From: Luteimonas fraxinea
GTDB lineage: Bacteria; Pseudomonadota; Gammaproteobacteria; Xanthomonadales; Xanthomonadaceae
NCBI RefSeq assembly: GCF_021233355.1
Contig: NZ_CP089507.1
Coordinates: 124,001-188,000 of the forward strand
DNA length: 64,000 bases
Direction of reading: 5' to 3'
Within the stretch, counting starts at the first letter, position 1; each line of letters starts with the position of its first letter. Under the pieces are notes generated by a model. The model was not told the origin of the DNA. It saw nothing but the letters and a program-made list of their open reading frames with translations, and ran no database searches. The translations under genes and the position numbers were made by a program. Shown here in pieces: positions 26,153-36,521 of this stretch.

Positions 26153-28234
26153 ATGTTTGCAGGCCTTGACGGGCTTCGCTTCAGTCATTGGCAAGCCGAG
26201 CCGCGGGAAGACGGTGTGCTCGTGCTGTCCTTCGACCGCGCAAACGAATCGGTCAATACGTTCGCCCAGGACGTGCTGATCGAACTCGATGCCCTGCTCG
26301 AACGCCTCGCGCTCGATCCGCCCAAGGCGCTGGTCATCCGCTCGGCCAAGGCCAAGGGCTTCATCGCCGGCGCCGATATCCGCGAGTTCCAGGCGTTCGA
26401 CGCCAAGGGCACGATCGGCGATTCGATCCGCCGCGGCCAGATGACGTTCCAGCGGCTGGCCGAGCTGCCCTGCCCCACGGTCGCCGCGATCCACGGCTTC
26501 TGCATGGGCGGCGGCGCTGAAATTTCGCTGGCCTGCGACTACCGCGTCGCCAGCGACGATCCCTCGACGAAGATCGGCCTGCCCGAAGTGAAGCTCGGCA
26601 TCTATCCGGGCTGGGGCGGCAGCGTGCGTCTGCCGCGACTGGTCGGTGCGCCGGCCGCGTTCGACATGATGCTCACCGGTCGCGCGTTGTCGGCGAAGGC
26701 CGCGCGCAGCATCGGCCTGGTCGACAAGGTGGTCGAGCCGGCGCTGCTCGTCGATGCGGCGATCGCACTCGCGCGCAAGGGCACGACGCGTCCGTTCAAG
26801 CAGCGCTTCATGGGTTGGGCGACGAACATCTGGCCAGTGCGTCAGGCGCTGGCACCGGTGCTGGTCAAGCAGGTCGCGCGCAAGGCGAAGAAGCAGCATT
26901 ACCCCGCGCCCTACGCGATGATCGAAACCTGGCGCCGCGCGTCGGGCGACACGCGCAGCCTGCTGGCGGCAGAGCGCAAGTCGGTGGTCAAGCTCGCCGG
27001 CACGCCAACCGCGCGCAACCTCACCCGCGTGTTCTTCCTGATGGAGCGCCTCAAGGGCCTCGGCGGCAAGGCCGCCAGTGGTCATGCACCGATCCGGCGC
27101 GTGCACGTGGTCGGCGCCGGCGTCATGGGCGGCGACATCGCGGCGTGGTCGGCCTACAAGGGCTTCGACGTCACGCTGCAGGACCGCGAGCAGCAGTTCA
27201 TCGACAAGGCGCAGGCCCGCGCTGCGACGCTGTTCGAGAAGAAGGTCAAGGACCCCGCCAAGCGCCCCGAAGTCGCTGCGCGCCTGCGCTCCGATCTCGC
27301 CGGCGACGGCATTGCAGATGCCGATCTGGTGATCGAGGCGATCGTCGAGAATGCCGAGGCCAAGCGCAGCCTCTATGCCGATGTCGAACCGCGTCTGCCG
27401 GCCGATGCGCTGCTGACGACGAACACCTCGTCGATTCCGCTCGACGAACTGTGCACCGGCGTGCAGCGCCCGGGCCAGTTCGCCGGCCTGCACTACTTCA
27501 ATCCGGTCGCGTCGATGCCGCTGGTCGAAATCGTCCACCACGACGGTGTCGACGAGGTCACCGCGCAGCGTCTGGCCGCGTTCTGCAAAGCCATCGACAA
27601 GCTGCCCGTTCCCGTTGCTGGCACGCCGGGCTTCTTGGTCAACCGCCTGCTGTTCCCCTATATGCTCGAAGCCGCGAGCGCCTACGCCGAAGGCATTCCG
27701 GGCAAGGCGATCGACAAGGCTGCAGTCGACTTCGGCATGCCAATGGGCCCGATCGAACTGATCGACACCGTGGGTCTGGATGTCGCCTCCGGCGTCGGCC
27801 AGGAACTCGCACCGTTCCTCGGACTGCGCATCCCCGCCTCCTTGGCCACGCCGCCCGAACCGGGCCAGCGCGGCAAGAAGGACGGCCAGGGTCTCTACAC
27901 CTGGGTCGAGGGCAAGGCGCAGAAGCCCGAACTGCCGAAGGACTACAAGGCGCCGGAGGATCTGCAGGACCGCCTGATCCTGCCGTTGCTCAACGAGGCC
28001 GTCGCCGCGCTGCACGACGGCGTGGTCGCCGATGCGGATCTGCTCGATGCAGGCGTGATCTTCGGTACCGGCTTCGCACCGTTCCGTGGTGGTCCGATCC
28101 AGTACATCCGCGAAACCGGCGCCGACGTCATCGTCGAGCGCCTGCGCACCTTGCAGGCACGCCACGGCGACCGCTTCGCACCGCGTCCGGGCTGGGACAA
28201 TCCGGCGCTGCAGCCGGTGCCGCGTACGGCCTGA
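26153..28234 (+). CDS. 3-hydroxyacyl-CoA dehydrogenase/enoyl-CoA hydratase, FadB/FadJ-like
   Basis: Multifunctional beta-oxidation enzyme of 693 residues. The N-terminal crotonase domain (residues 10-200) has the oxyanion-hole segments AKGFIAGADI and HGFCMGGGAEISLACDYR, with both catalytic-site Glu positions in GLPEVKLGIYPGWGGS. The NAD-binding domain begins VHVVGAGVMGGDIA near residue 317, followed by TNTSSIP, HYFNPV and the 3HCDH C-terminal domains ending FAPFRGGPIQYI. It hydrates 2-enoyl-CoA and oxidises L-3-hydroxyacyl-CoA. The thiolase partner is not adjacent. No clear Shine-Dalgarno; the 274-base gap before it holds the sigma-E promoter of the divergent rpoE. Confidence 0.92.
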   Translation: MFAGLDGLRFSHWQAEPREDGVLVLSFDRANESVNTFAQDVLIELDALLERLALDPPKALVIRSAKAKGFIAGADIREFQAFDAKGTIGDSIRRGQMTFQRLAELPCPTVAAIHGFCMGGGAEISLACDYRVASDDPSTKIGLPEVKLGIYPGWGGSVRLPRLVGAPAAFDMMLTGRALSAKAARSIGLVDKVVEPALLVDAAIALARKGTTRPFKQRFMGWATNIWPVRQALAPVLVKQVARKAKKQHYPAPYAMIETWRRASGDTRSLLAAERKSVVKLAGTPTARNLTRVFFLMERLKGLGGKAASGHAPIRRVHVVGAGVMGGDIAAWSAYKGFDVTLQDREQQFIDKAQARAATLFEKKVKDPAKRPEVAARLRSDLAGDGIADADLVIEAIVENAEAKRSLYADVEPRLPADALLTTNTSSIPLDELCTGVQRPGQFAGLHYFNPVASMPLVEIVHHDGVDEVTAQRLAAFCKAIDKLPVPVAGTPGFLVNRLLFPYMLEAASAYAEGIPGKAIDKAAVDFGMPMGPIELIDTVGLDVASGVGQELAPFLGLRIPASLATPPEPGQRGKKDGQGLYTWVEGKAQKPELPKDYKAPEDLQDRLILPLLNEAVAALHDGVVADADLLDAGVIFGTGFAPFRGGPIQYIRETGADVIVERLRTLQARHGDRFAPRPGWDNPALQPVPRTA

Positions 28235-28243
28235 TGCATCCGC

Positions 28244-28265
28244 AGGCGCGACGCACGTCGCGCCT
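28244..28265. repeat. Perfect 9-bp inverted repeat downstream of the fad gene
   Basis: AGGCGCGAC (28244-28252) and GTCGCGCCT (28257-28265) flank a GCAC loop, 10 bases after the stop codon. It could act in 3'-end stability; no T-run follows, so it is not a typical intrinsic terminator. The rest of the gap to 28405 shows nothing recognisable. Confidence 0.5.
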
Positions 28266-28404
28266 ATGTGGGGGTAGATCGTCTGCAGCGATGCGCTTAT
28301 GCGCTCGCGTCGTTGGATACGCAGCGTCTGAAGAATCCCGCCTGCTGCGCGTCAGCTTCCGTAGCGTTCGCGCGTTTCAGCGACGATCCGCTTAAGAAAA
28401 AAGC

Positions 28405-28986
28405 TCAGTCCGAGTGCCGAGTCGCCAAGCCCGCGGCGCGCGATTCCAGCGCGGCGATCAGCGCGTCGCGCTCTGAGGCCGTCAGGTCGAGCATCTCAAA
28501 CGCGTCGCCAAAGAACAGGCCGTCGAACGCGAGCGTGACCAGCAGCGCTTCGACGAAATCCGGGCCCAGTTCGCGCAGGCGGCCCGCATGCTTGGCCGCG
28601 TACTGCCGCGGCGAATCCATCAGGTCGGGCGTGTTGACCGCCGCAGCGATGAAGGACTGGGTCGCCTTCGGGCCGTGCAGCCGCTTGGCCTCGAGCCCCT
28701 GCCGCTGGGCATGCACGAAGGCCTGCAGATAGCCGCCCGGATTGGCCGGGAACATGGTCTCCGCCATTTCCAGATCGCGATGGTGTTGATCCATGTGGTG
28801 CTCGACCACGCCCTTGAGCAGCAGGTCCTTGCTCGCGAAGTGGTACAGCAGGCCGCCCTTGCTGACACCCGCCTCCGCGGCCACCGCGTCGAGGGTCAGG
28901 TGCGCGGCACCGACGCGATCGGACACGGCGAGCGCCGCATCGAGGATGCGGGCGCGGGCGTCGCTGCGGGGCTTGCGGGTGGTCAT
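28405..28986 (-). CDS. TetR/AcrR-family transcriptional regulator
   Basis: 193 residues with an N-terminal TetR helix-turn-helix (ILDAALAVSDRVGAAHLTLDAVAAEAGVSKGGLLYHFASKDLLLKG; recognition helix around KGGLLYHF) and a C-terminal ligand-binding/dimerisation domain rich in helices. ATG 28986 is taken; the GTG two codons upstream is less likely. TAGAAT on the minus strand (29015-29020) is a candidate -10. A 24-bp palindrome lies immediately upstream of it, between this gene and the divergent small gene, so it probably represses itself and the 87-aa gene. Its ligand is unknown. Confidence 0.9.
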   Translation of the reverse strand: MTTRKPRSDARARILDAALAVSDRVGAAHLTLDAVAAEAGVSKGGLLYHFASKDLLLKGVVEHHMDQHHRDLEMAETMFPANPGGYLQAFVHAQRQGLEAKRLHGPKATQSFIAAAVNTPDLMDSPRQYAAKHAGRLRELGPDFVEALLVTLAFDGLFFGDAFEMLDLTASERDALIAALESRAAGLATRHSD

Positions 28987-29021
28987 GGGCACGCGTCTTG
29001 ACGAAGGAGCGGAGATTCTAG

Positions 29022-29045
29022 ACTATACCGTCCAGCCGGTTTAGT
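29022..29045. promoter_or_regulatory. Candidate TetR operator in a divergent promoter region
   Basis: ACTATACCG (29022-29030) and CGGTTTAGT (29037-29045) are inverted with 8 of 9 positions matching around a 6-base centre. The element abuts the TAGAAT -10 of the tetR gene and lies 20 bases upstream of ATG 29066 on the other strand. Size, spacing and position fit a TetR dimer-of-arms operator. Confidence 0.65.
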
Positions 29046-29065
29046 TGACCTGAAGGATTCCCCGC

Positions 29066-29329
29066 ATGCATGCCCTTCCGAATCCGTCGAGACACGCGCC
29101 GACCCGGGTGCAGCCGGCCGTGCCGGATGCCTACGCGGCGATGGGCTGGATCGAGGAGTTCACCGAACTCGCGCGCCTGGCGATCGAAGAAGAGGACGAC
29201 GAGCTCCTGCGTCGCAGTTACGAAGACGAGCTGTTGCGCCGCGCGGTGTATCTGCGCGCAGCGGGTCTGTTCGATGTCATGGACATCCGGCATCCCGCCT
29301 TGCGCGCGATGCTCGACGACGCGCGCTGA
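29066..29329 (+). CDS. Small acidic helical protein, function unknown
   Basis: 87 residues, not recognised. After a Pro-rich start, the centre is strongly acidic and helical (GWIEEFTELARLAIEEEDDELLRRSYEDELLRRAVYLRAAGLFDVMDI). No signal peptide or membrane segment. GAAGGA 10 bases before ATG supports translation. It is divergent from the TetR gene and shares the palindromic promoter region, so it is probably its regulated partner. A perfect 9-bp inverted repeat (29348-29370) separates it from the convergent pilZ gene. Confidence 0.7.
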   Translation: MHALPNPSRHAPTRVQPAVPDAYAAMGWIEEFTELARLAIEEEDDELLRRSYEDELLRRAVYLRAAGLFDVMDIRHPALRAMLDDAR

Positions 29330-29374
29330 GCGCATCCGTCGCAACAGGTCGCCCGCGCGATGCGGGCGACGGAC

Positions 29375-29734
29375 TTACATCGTGTGGGTCGACTTCTCGG
29401 ATTGCAGCGTGCCGGCGAGCAAGGTCTCGATCCGGTTCTTGACCGCCTCGCCTTCCGGCGTATCGGCGAACTGCACGCCCACACCTGCGGTGCGGTTGCC
29501 CTGCGCGCCGGCTGGCGTCACCCACACCACCTTGCCGGCGGTCGGCAGGCGATCGCTGGACTCGGGCAGCGTCAGCAGCAGGAACACCTCATCGCCGAGG
29601 AAGTAGCGCTTCGGCGTCGGCACGAAGATGCCGCCGTGCTTGAGATACGACATGTACGCGTTGTACAGCGCGGCCTTGTCCTTGACGGCGAGCGAAAGGA
29701 TGCCCTGACGTGCCCCAGCAGCGGTTGCGCTCAT
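29375..29734 (-). CDS. pilZ: PilZ-domain type IV pilus assembly protein
   Basis: 119 residues forming a PilZ beta-barrel (ILSLAVKDKAALYNAYMSYLKHGGIFVPTPKRYFLGDEVFLLLTL, GKVVWVTPAG, AGVGVQF). The N-terminal RxxxR motif needed to bind cyclic di-GMP is missing, as in the founding PilZ of Pseudomonas and Xanthomonas, which acts through protein partners (PilB and FimX) in pilus biogenesis rather than by binding the nucleotide. It follows holB by 22 bases, the usual gammaproteobacterial holB-pilZ arrangement. Confidence 0.9.
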   Translation of the reverse strand: MSATAAGARQGILSLAVKDKAALYNAYMSYLKHGGIFVPTPKRYFLGDEVFLLLTLPESSDRLPTAGKVVWVTPAGAQGNRTAGVGVQFADTPEGEAVKNRIETLLAGTLQSEKSTHTM

Positions 29735-29756
29735 GGATCGGTTTCCAGCGAAGAAG

Positions 29757-30689
29757 TCAGTTGCGGGCGACAGTGCCGCGCCAGGCCAGCAGCAGCTCGG
29801 CGATGGCGAGATCGGCGCGCACCGTGGTCCTGAGCAGATCACGGGTGCGGTTGGCAGCGTCGAACCACGCGGCCAGCTTCCCGATTCCCGTGACATCGGT
29901 CAAGCCGGACGCACGCGCGAGTGCGAGATCGGCGGCATGCGCGACGCGCTCGGACGCATCGTCGCCACTCGCCCAGCGCTGCGCGGTGGCGACGACCGGC
30001 AGATCACCCTTCGCCACACCGGCGAGATCCTTGGCGACCTCACGACGCAACGCCATGCCGCCACCGTCGAGCCATTCGGCGGCGAGGCCCGGATGCCCGC
30101 GCGCGGCGTCCAGCGCTTCGATCGCGTCGACCTCCCGATGGCCACGCCCTGCAAGCCAGGCCAGCGCTTCCTCGTGCGGCGGCAGGCGGAACTCGATGCG
30201 CTGGCAACGGCTGCGGATCGTCGCCGGCAAGCGCAGCGGATTGGCTGCGACCAGCCACAGGTGACGCCCCGGCTGCGGTTCTTCCAGCGTCTTCAGCAGC
30301 GCGTTGCAGGCGGACGTGTTGACCGCGTCGGCGGGATCGACGATCGCGACCTGCGCGCTTCCGTATTGCGGCGTCAGCGACAGCTTCGCCGACAGCTCGC
30401 GGATCTGGTCGATGACGATCTCGGTGCGCAGCTTGGTGCCGTCCTTGGTCGGCACGAACGAGACGCTGTGGAAATCGGGATGCGTGCCGGCCGCGAGCAG
30501 CTGCGCGCTGCGCACTTCGCGATCGAGGCCGAGCACGTGCGCGGCCAGTGCATCGGCGACCGCGCGCTTGCCCAGACGCGCCGGGCCGCAGAACAGCAAC
30601 GCATGGCCGAGCCGGCCGCTGTCGAGCGCGCTGCGCACCTGGTCATGGATGCGCGCCTGCCACGGCGCGAATGCCGGTTGCGCGCTCAT
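29757..30689 (-). CDS. holB: DNA polymerase III subunit delta'
   Basis: Clamp-loader subunit that, with gamma/tau and delta, loads the beta clamp. 310 residues: AAA+-like domain with a degenerate P-loop (FCGPARLGKRAVADALA), the SRC motif (ATIRSRCQRIEF) providing the arginine finger, DPADAVNTSACNALLKTLEEP, and a C-terminal collar domain. The start overlaps the tmk stop by 2 bases within an ATGA-type junction. Confidence 0.93.
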   Translation of the reverse strand: MSAQPAFAPWQARIHDQVRSALDSGRLGHALLFCGPARLGKRAVADALAAHVLGLDREVRSAQLLAAGTHPDFHSVSFVPTKDGTKLRTEIVIDQIRELSAKLSLTPQYGSAQVAIVDPADAVNTSACNALLKTLEEPQPGRHLWLVAANPLRLPATIRSRCQRIEFRLPPHEEALAWLAGRGHREVDAIEALDAARGHPGLAAEWLDGGGMALRREVAKDLAGVAKGDLPVVATAQRWASGDDASERVAHAADLALARASGLTDVTGIGKLAAWFDAANRTRDLLRTTVRADLAIAELLLAWRGTVARN

Positions 30690-31327
30690 GCCGCGGCCCG
30701 CGCCGCGCGCAGGGCCTGCACCGCATCGGCGGCGACGACATCGGCGCTGCGGGTCGCGTCGATGACGCGGATACGGTTCGGCTCGGCGTGTGCACGCGCG
30801 AGGAAGGCGCTGCGCACGCGCTCGAAGAACGCGTCCTGTTCGGCCTCGATGCGGTCCGGAAACGCGTCGCGGCCACGCGCGCGTTCGCGGCCCTGCGCCA
30901 CGCCCAGATCCAGAAGCAATGTGATCGCAGGCGCGATGCCGACGTGCGCGGTTTCGAGCGCGGCGATGCGCGCCGGATCGATGCCGCGGCCGCCGCCCTG
31001 ATAGGCGTAACTGGAATCGGTGAAGCGGTCGCTGATCACCCAGGCGCCGCGCTCGAGCGCGGGCAGGATCGTCTCCTGCACATGCTGGGTACGCGCCGCG
31101 AACATCAGCAGCAGTTCGGTGTCCGGGCGCGCGGGTTCGTGGCCGGGATCGAGCAAGAGGCCGCGGATCAGCTCGGCCAGCGGCGTGCCGCCGGGCTCGC
31201 GCGTGCACACCACTTCATCGCCGTCTGCCGCCAGCGCATCACGCAGGGCGCGCAGCACCGTGGTCTTGCCGGCGCCCTCGCCGCCTTCGATCGTCACGAA
31301 GCGCGGAAACGTACGGAGTGCGCTCAC
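30686..31327 (-). CDS. tmk: Thymidylate kinase
   Basis: Phosphorylates dTMP to dTDP. 213 residues: P-loop IEGGEGAGKTTVLRALRD, the DR-containing substrate motif SDRFTDSSYAYQGGGRGID, and LID region AQGRERARGRDAF. The start is GTG 31327, overlapping the mltG stop (GTGA), and its end overlaps holB; the mltG-tmk-holB-pilZ genes form one tightly coupled operon. Confidence 0.95.
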   Translation of the reverse strand: MSALRTFPRFVTIEGGEGAGKTTVLRALRDALAADGDEVVCTREPGGTPLAELIRGLLLDPGHEPARPDTELLLMFAARTQHVQETILPALERGAWVISDRFTDSSYAYQGGGRGIDPARIAALETAHVGIAPAITLLLDLGVAQGRERARGRDAFPDRIEAEQDAFFERVRSAFLARAHAEPNRIRVIDATRSADVVAADAVQALRAARAAA

Positions 31328-32502
31328 TTGTCGCCGTCCGCTGCGCCCGTGGCGGCTTCGACTTCCACCTCGTTCGGCGGCGCGGCTTCACCGCCCGCGG
31401 CTGCTTCGGCCGCATTGCCGCTGCTGGCGTCGCCGCTGCCGAACTTCGAACGGTAGCGGCGCACGTACTCACGTACCGCGACGTTGTGCGCCGCGTAGGT
31501 CGGCGAGAACACATGGCGACCGCTGCCGTCGCCGACCGCGACGAAATACAGCGCATCGCCGTCTTCGGGATGCGTCGCGGCCTGGATCGCGGCGGCACCG
31601 GCCATCGCGATCGGCGTCGGCGGCAGGCCGTCGCGGGTGTAGGTGTTGTAGGGCGTGTCGGTCTGCAGATCGCTGCGACGGATGTTGCCGTCGTAGGCAG
31701 TGCCCATTCCGTAGATCACGGTCGGATCGGTCTGCAGCCGCATGCCGATCTTCAGACGGCGATTGAACACGCCGGAGATCGCCGGGCGCTCTTCAGCGAT
31801 GCCGGTTTCCTTCTCGATGATCGAGGCCAGCACCAGCACCTGCTCGCGGTCCTGCAGTTCCAGACCGTCCGCGCGCGACTCCCAGGCGCGCTCGACTGCG
31901 GCTTCCAGCGCGGTATTCGCGCGGCGCAGCAGGTCCACGTCGCTGTCGCCGGTGGTGTAGAGATAGGTCTCGGGCAGGAAACGGCCTTCGGGATGCACGC
32001 CGGCCTTGCCGAGGGCGTCCATCAGCGCGGCGTCGTCGATGTCCTGCAGCGTCTGCACAAGCGGCGTGGCGCGACCGAGTGCAGCGCGCAGCTCGCGGAT
32101 GTTCCAGCCTTCGACGATGGTGAAGCGGTGATGGATGACCTTGCCGTCACGCATGCGTACCAGTAGATCGCGCGGCGTGGTGGCCGGGTCGAGCGGATAT
32201 TCGCCGACCTGGATGCGCGCATCGGCGCCCAGTTCGTGCGCCAGCAGGCGCCATTCGAGTTCGTGCCCTTCCACCGCACCAGCCTCGCGCAGGCGACCGA
32301 GCACGCGCTGGAACGAATCGCCGCGTGCGACCACCAGCGTGCCGTCGGTCGACAGGCCAGTCAGCGGCGCGTCCGCGAAGCGGCTGTAGCGCGCATGCAG
32401 GAACCAGGCGGTGAGACCGGCCAGCAGCGCGACGATCACGAGCCCGCCCAGCAGGATCTTGCCGATGCGGCGACGGGGACGTGGCGGTGCGGATTCGGTC
32501 AT
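31324..32502 (-). CDS. mltG: Endolytic murein transglycosylase MltG
   Basis: Inner-membrane lytic transglycosylase that cleaves nascent glycan strands and may set their length. 392 residues: basic N-terminus, transmembrane helix (ILLGGLVIVALLAGLTAWFLH) near residue 20, and YceG domain with the catalytic Glu in ASIIEKETGIAEERPAISGVF and QTDPTVIYGMG. The C-terminus is an Ala/Glu-rich low-complexity tail (~45 residues). Older databases label this family aminodeoxychorismate lyase; it is not PabC. Upstream lies a 132-base gap and a gene on the other strand. Confidence 0.94.
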   Translation of the reverse strand: MTESAPPRPRRRIGKILLGGLVIVALLAGLTAWFLHARYSRFADAPLTGLSTDGTLVVARGDSFQRVLGRLREAGAVEGHELEWRLLAHELGADARIQVGEYPLDPATTPRDLLVRMRDGKVIHHRFTIVEGWNIRELRAALGRATPLVQTLQDIDDAALMDALGKAGVHPEGRFLPETYLYTTGDSDVDLLRRANTALEAAVERAWESRADGLELQDREQVLVLASIIEKETGIAEERPAISGVFNRRLKIGMRLQTDPTVIYGMGTAYDGNIRRSDLQTDTPYNTYTRDGLPPTPIAMAGAAAIQAATHPEDGDALYFVAVGDGSGRHVFSPTYAAHNVAVREYVRRYRSKFGSGDASSGNAAEAAAGGEAAPPNEVEVEAATGAADGDK

Positions 32503-32634
32503 GGGCGGCGTGGGCCGTCGATGCGGGAGGGGCGTGCAGGATACCGTGGCCGGCGGAAGACCATGCAAGGCATGGCCGGTGCGCGCGGCGTACGCCGTCT
32601 GTGAAAGACACAGCACATCCATGCGGAGTACGCC

Positions 32635-32970
32635 ATGCAGCAGACCCGGATCACCGGCTACCAGGTGATGTATTCGGCCAACCGTTTCCCGCCGCGCATC
32701 TGGCTGCACGGCGGCAACGGCTCGATCGGCCAGTTGGTCTTCCACGCCAACGGTGAAGTGCTGCCCGAGGACGCCATCCAGGGCGCCGCGCCGTCATTGC
32801 ATTACCACCTCGACGATTTCCACAACGCGCTCGACGTGCTGCGCAACGAGAGCCCGGTGTGGCTGCTGTATTCGGGCAGCGGCGGCGGTTACGAGAACGG
32901 CCTGCGGACCGACCCGGAAGGCGTCGGCGAAGGCGAACCGCGGCTGCGCGCGATGGCGCGGAGCGACTGA
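32635..32970 (+). CDS. Conserved small protein of unknown function
   Basis: 111 residues, no named family recognised. It begins TRITGYQVMYSANRFPPRIWLHGGNGSIGQLVFHANGEVLPED, suggesting a compact beta-rich fold, then LHYHLDDFHNALDVLRNESPVWLLYSGSGGGYENGLRT. No signal peptide or membrane helix. GGAG 7 bases before ATG supports the start. It is transcribed against both neighbours, mltG (divergent) and pabB (convergent, 17 bases), within an otherwise single-strand cluster. Confidence 0.75.
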   Translation: MQQTRITGYQVMYSANRFPPRIWLHGGNGSIGQLVFHANGEVLPEDAIQGAAPSLHYHLDDFHNALDVLRNESPVWLLYSGSGGGYENGLRTDPEGVGEGEPRLRAMARSD

Positions 32971-32987
32971 CGCGAAGTCGGCGCGGA

Positions 32988-34337
32988 TCAGCCTGAAAAA
33001 CCGAGCGCCCACAGTGTGCCGCGGGCCTTGGCGCGGGTCTCTTCGAGCTCGCGGTCCGGATCCGAGTCGGCAACGATGCCGGCGCCGGTGCGGAAGCGTG
33101 CGACATCGCCTTCGACTTCCGCGCTGCGGATCAGGATGTTGAGGTCGAGATCACCGTCGCGATTGAGCCAGCCCATTGCGCCCGTATAAGCGCCGCGGCC
33201 CTGCCCTTCGAGCTCGGCGATGATCTGCATGCAGCGCACCTTGGGACAGCCGGTGATCGTGCCGCCCGGGAACACCGCGGCAATCGTGCGGCCCGGCGTC
33301 GCGTCAGCGCGCAGGCGGCCGCGGACGTTGCTGACGATGTGATGCACGTGCGCGTAGCTCTCCACGCACATCAGTTCGTCGACCTCCACACTGCCCGGCA
33401 CGCAGACACGGCCCAAGTCATTACGTTCGAGATCGACCAGCATCACGTGCTCGGCGCGTTCCTTCGGATGGCCGACGAGCTCCTGCACGCGCGCGGCATC
33501 GTCATCGCCGTCGAAGCGCGCACGGGTGCCGGCGATCGGGCGCGTTTCGACCAGATCGCCGCGCACTGAAACGAGCCGTTCCGGCGACGCACTCGCCACC
33601 GCCCAGCCGTCGCCCTGCAGCAGGCCGGCGAACGGCGCGGGATTGTGTTCGCGCAGGCGTGCGTACAGCGCCGCAGGATCGAGCGCGCCGTGGAAACGCG
33701 CCTGCCAGCCGCGCGACAGGTTCGCCTGGAACACGTCGCCGGCGGCGAGGTAATCGAGCACCCGGCGCACGCCGTCAGTGAAGCGCGCGGGCACGTCTTC
33801 ATCGAGCGTTTCGGGCGGATACCACGTCGAGGGCGACGCTACCGTGGCGCCCGCAGCCGCGACGAGCTCGGCGAGCAATGCATCCGCGCCGGCTTCGGCG
33901 ACGGCGATGCATTCGCCGGTCGCGTGATCACGCAATACCGCAGCCGGACAACGCCAGGCCACCGAGACCGGCAGGCTGCCGACCGCGGCCGGAAGATCCA
34001 GCACCGGCTCGACCTGCCCCGCCAGCTCATAGCCCAGATACAGCGCCCAGCCGCCGCGGAACGGCCAGCGCGGTTCGTCACGCGGCATGCGCAGAGCCGA
34101 CCACGCAGCATCGAGTGCCGCGAGGAAATCGCCACCGACGCTGGCGCCCGTCGCATCCCGGGTGATGCCATCGACATCCAGCTGCAGGCGCGTGCCATCC
34201 GTCGCCAGCAACAGATCCCAGCGCGCATGCGCAGTGCCGTGCGCGACCGACTGCAGCAGCAGCGGGTGACGCGCGGGCGCCGCGCGTTGCAGCGCCAGCA
34301 GGTCGGTCTCGGCAGGCAGCGGACAGGTGATCAGCAC
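32988..34337 (-). CDS. pabB: Aminodeoxychorismate synthase component I
   Basis: Chorismate-using enzyme of folate synthesis that makes 4-amino-4-deoxychorismate with ammonia from PabA. 449 residues with the anthranilate-synthase-I-like core: PFAGLLQGDGWAVASASPERL, TRPIAGTRAR, VDLERNDLGRVC, SNVRGRL, FPGGTITGCPKVRCMQII and the C-terminal GAGIVADSDPDRELEE. GTG 34337 is chosen as the start; upstream sequence in this frame does not resemble the family. PabC is not in the gap before mltG and is not seen in the window. Confidence 0.92.
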   Translation of the reverse strand: MLITCPLPAETDLLALQRAAPARHPLLLQSVAHGTAHARWDLLLATDGTRLQLDVDGITRDATGASVGGDFLAALDAAWSALRMPRDEPRWPFRGGWALYLGYELAGQVEPVLDLPAAVGSLPVSVAWRCPAAVLRDHATGECIAVAEAGADALLAELVAAAGATVASPSTWYPPETLDEDVPARFTDGVRRVLDYLAAGDVFQANLSRGWQARFHGALDPAALYARLREHNPAPFAGLLQGDGWAVASASPERLVSVRGDLVETRPIAGTRARFDGDDDAARVQELVGHPKERAEHVMLVDLERNDLGRVCVPGSVEVDELMCVESYAHVHHIVSNVRGRLRADATPGRTIAAVFPGGTITGCPKVRCMQIIAELEGQGRGAYTGAMGWLNRDGDLDLNILIRSAEVEGDVARFRTGAGIVADSDPDRELEETRAKARGTLWALGFSG

Positions 34338-34377
34338 GGCGACGTTTCCAGTGGGCCGCGTTATGCGGCAGCAGCGA

Positions 34378-36264
<1,887 letters not shown>

Positions 36265-36270
36265 CCGCCC

Positions 36271-36276
36271 ATTCTA
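36271..36276 (-). promoter_or_regulatory. -10 element for a leaderless uup transcript
   Basis: TAGAAT, then GGGCGG, then ATG of uup: same geometry as at era and at the amidotransferase gene. Confidence 0.5.
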
Positions 36277-36340
36277 GCGGGTCGGCGTGGATCGGATGCG
36301 GGTTCGGCGCGACGGCTGTGGACTTGCGCGGCGCTCTGAG

Positions 36341-36513
36341 CCCCTCTCCCTCCGGGAGAGGGGTTGGGGTGAGGGAGCGCGCGCAACTCGCCAACCGGAA
36401 AAAAGGCGCCCCCTGGGAAGGCCTCAACCCTCACCCCACCATCGGCATCCGCCGATGGTCCTCCCCTCTCCCCGGGGGAGAGGGGCGCACGCGTTCCGCC
36501 TTGCGGCGGAACG
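36341..36513. repeat. Inverted pair of G/C-rich hairpin repeats between selO and uup
   Basis: Copy 1 has a perfect 10-bp stem (36341-36350 with 36354-36363, CCCCTCTCCC) followed by TTGGGGTGAGGG. Copy 2, reversed, spans about 36426-36485: hairpin CCCCTCTCC/GGAGAGGGG, with the CCCTCACCCC segment separated from it by an extra stem-loop (ACCATCGGC/GCCGATGGT, 36438-36459). A further hairpin CGTTCCGCC/GGCGGAACG ends the region near 36513. These resemble intergenic repeats dispersed in xanthomonad and other proteobacterial genomes. Confidence 0.75.
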
Positions 36514-36521
36514 TCAATTCA

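Noticed and set aside
26114..28165. 683-codon frame antisense to the FadB-like gene
   Set aside because: Composition is that of a shadow, and it would overrun the sigma-E promoter region; the sense gene is complete.
28239..28404. Possible tRNA or small RNA after the FadB-like gene
   Set aside because: Only one short inverted repeat; no cloverleaf or T-loop sequence seen.
29348..29370. Hairpin between the orphan protein and pilZ as a terminator
   Set aside because: A perfect 9-bp stem is present but there is no T-run on either strand.
31324..32502. Calling mltG an aminodeoxychorismate lyase because pabB is near
   Set aside because: The YceG catalytic motif and membrane anchor mark a transglycosylase; PabC is a PLP enzyme with different sequence.
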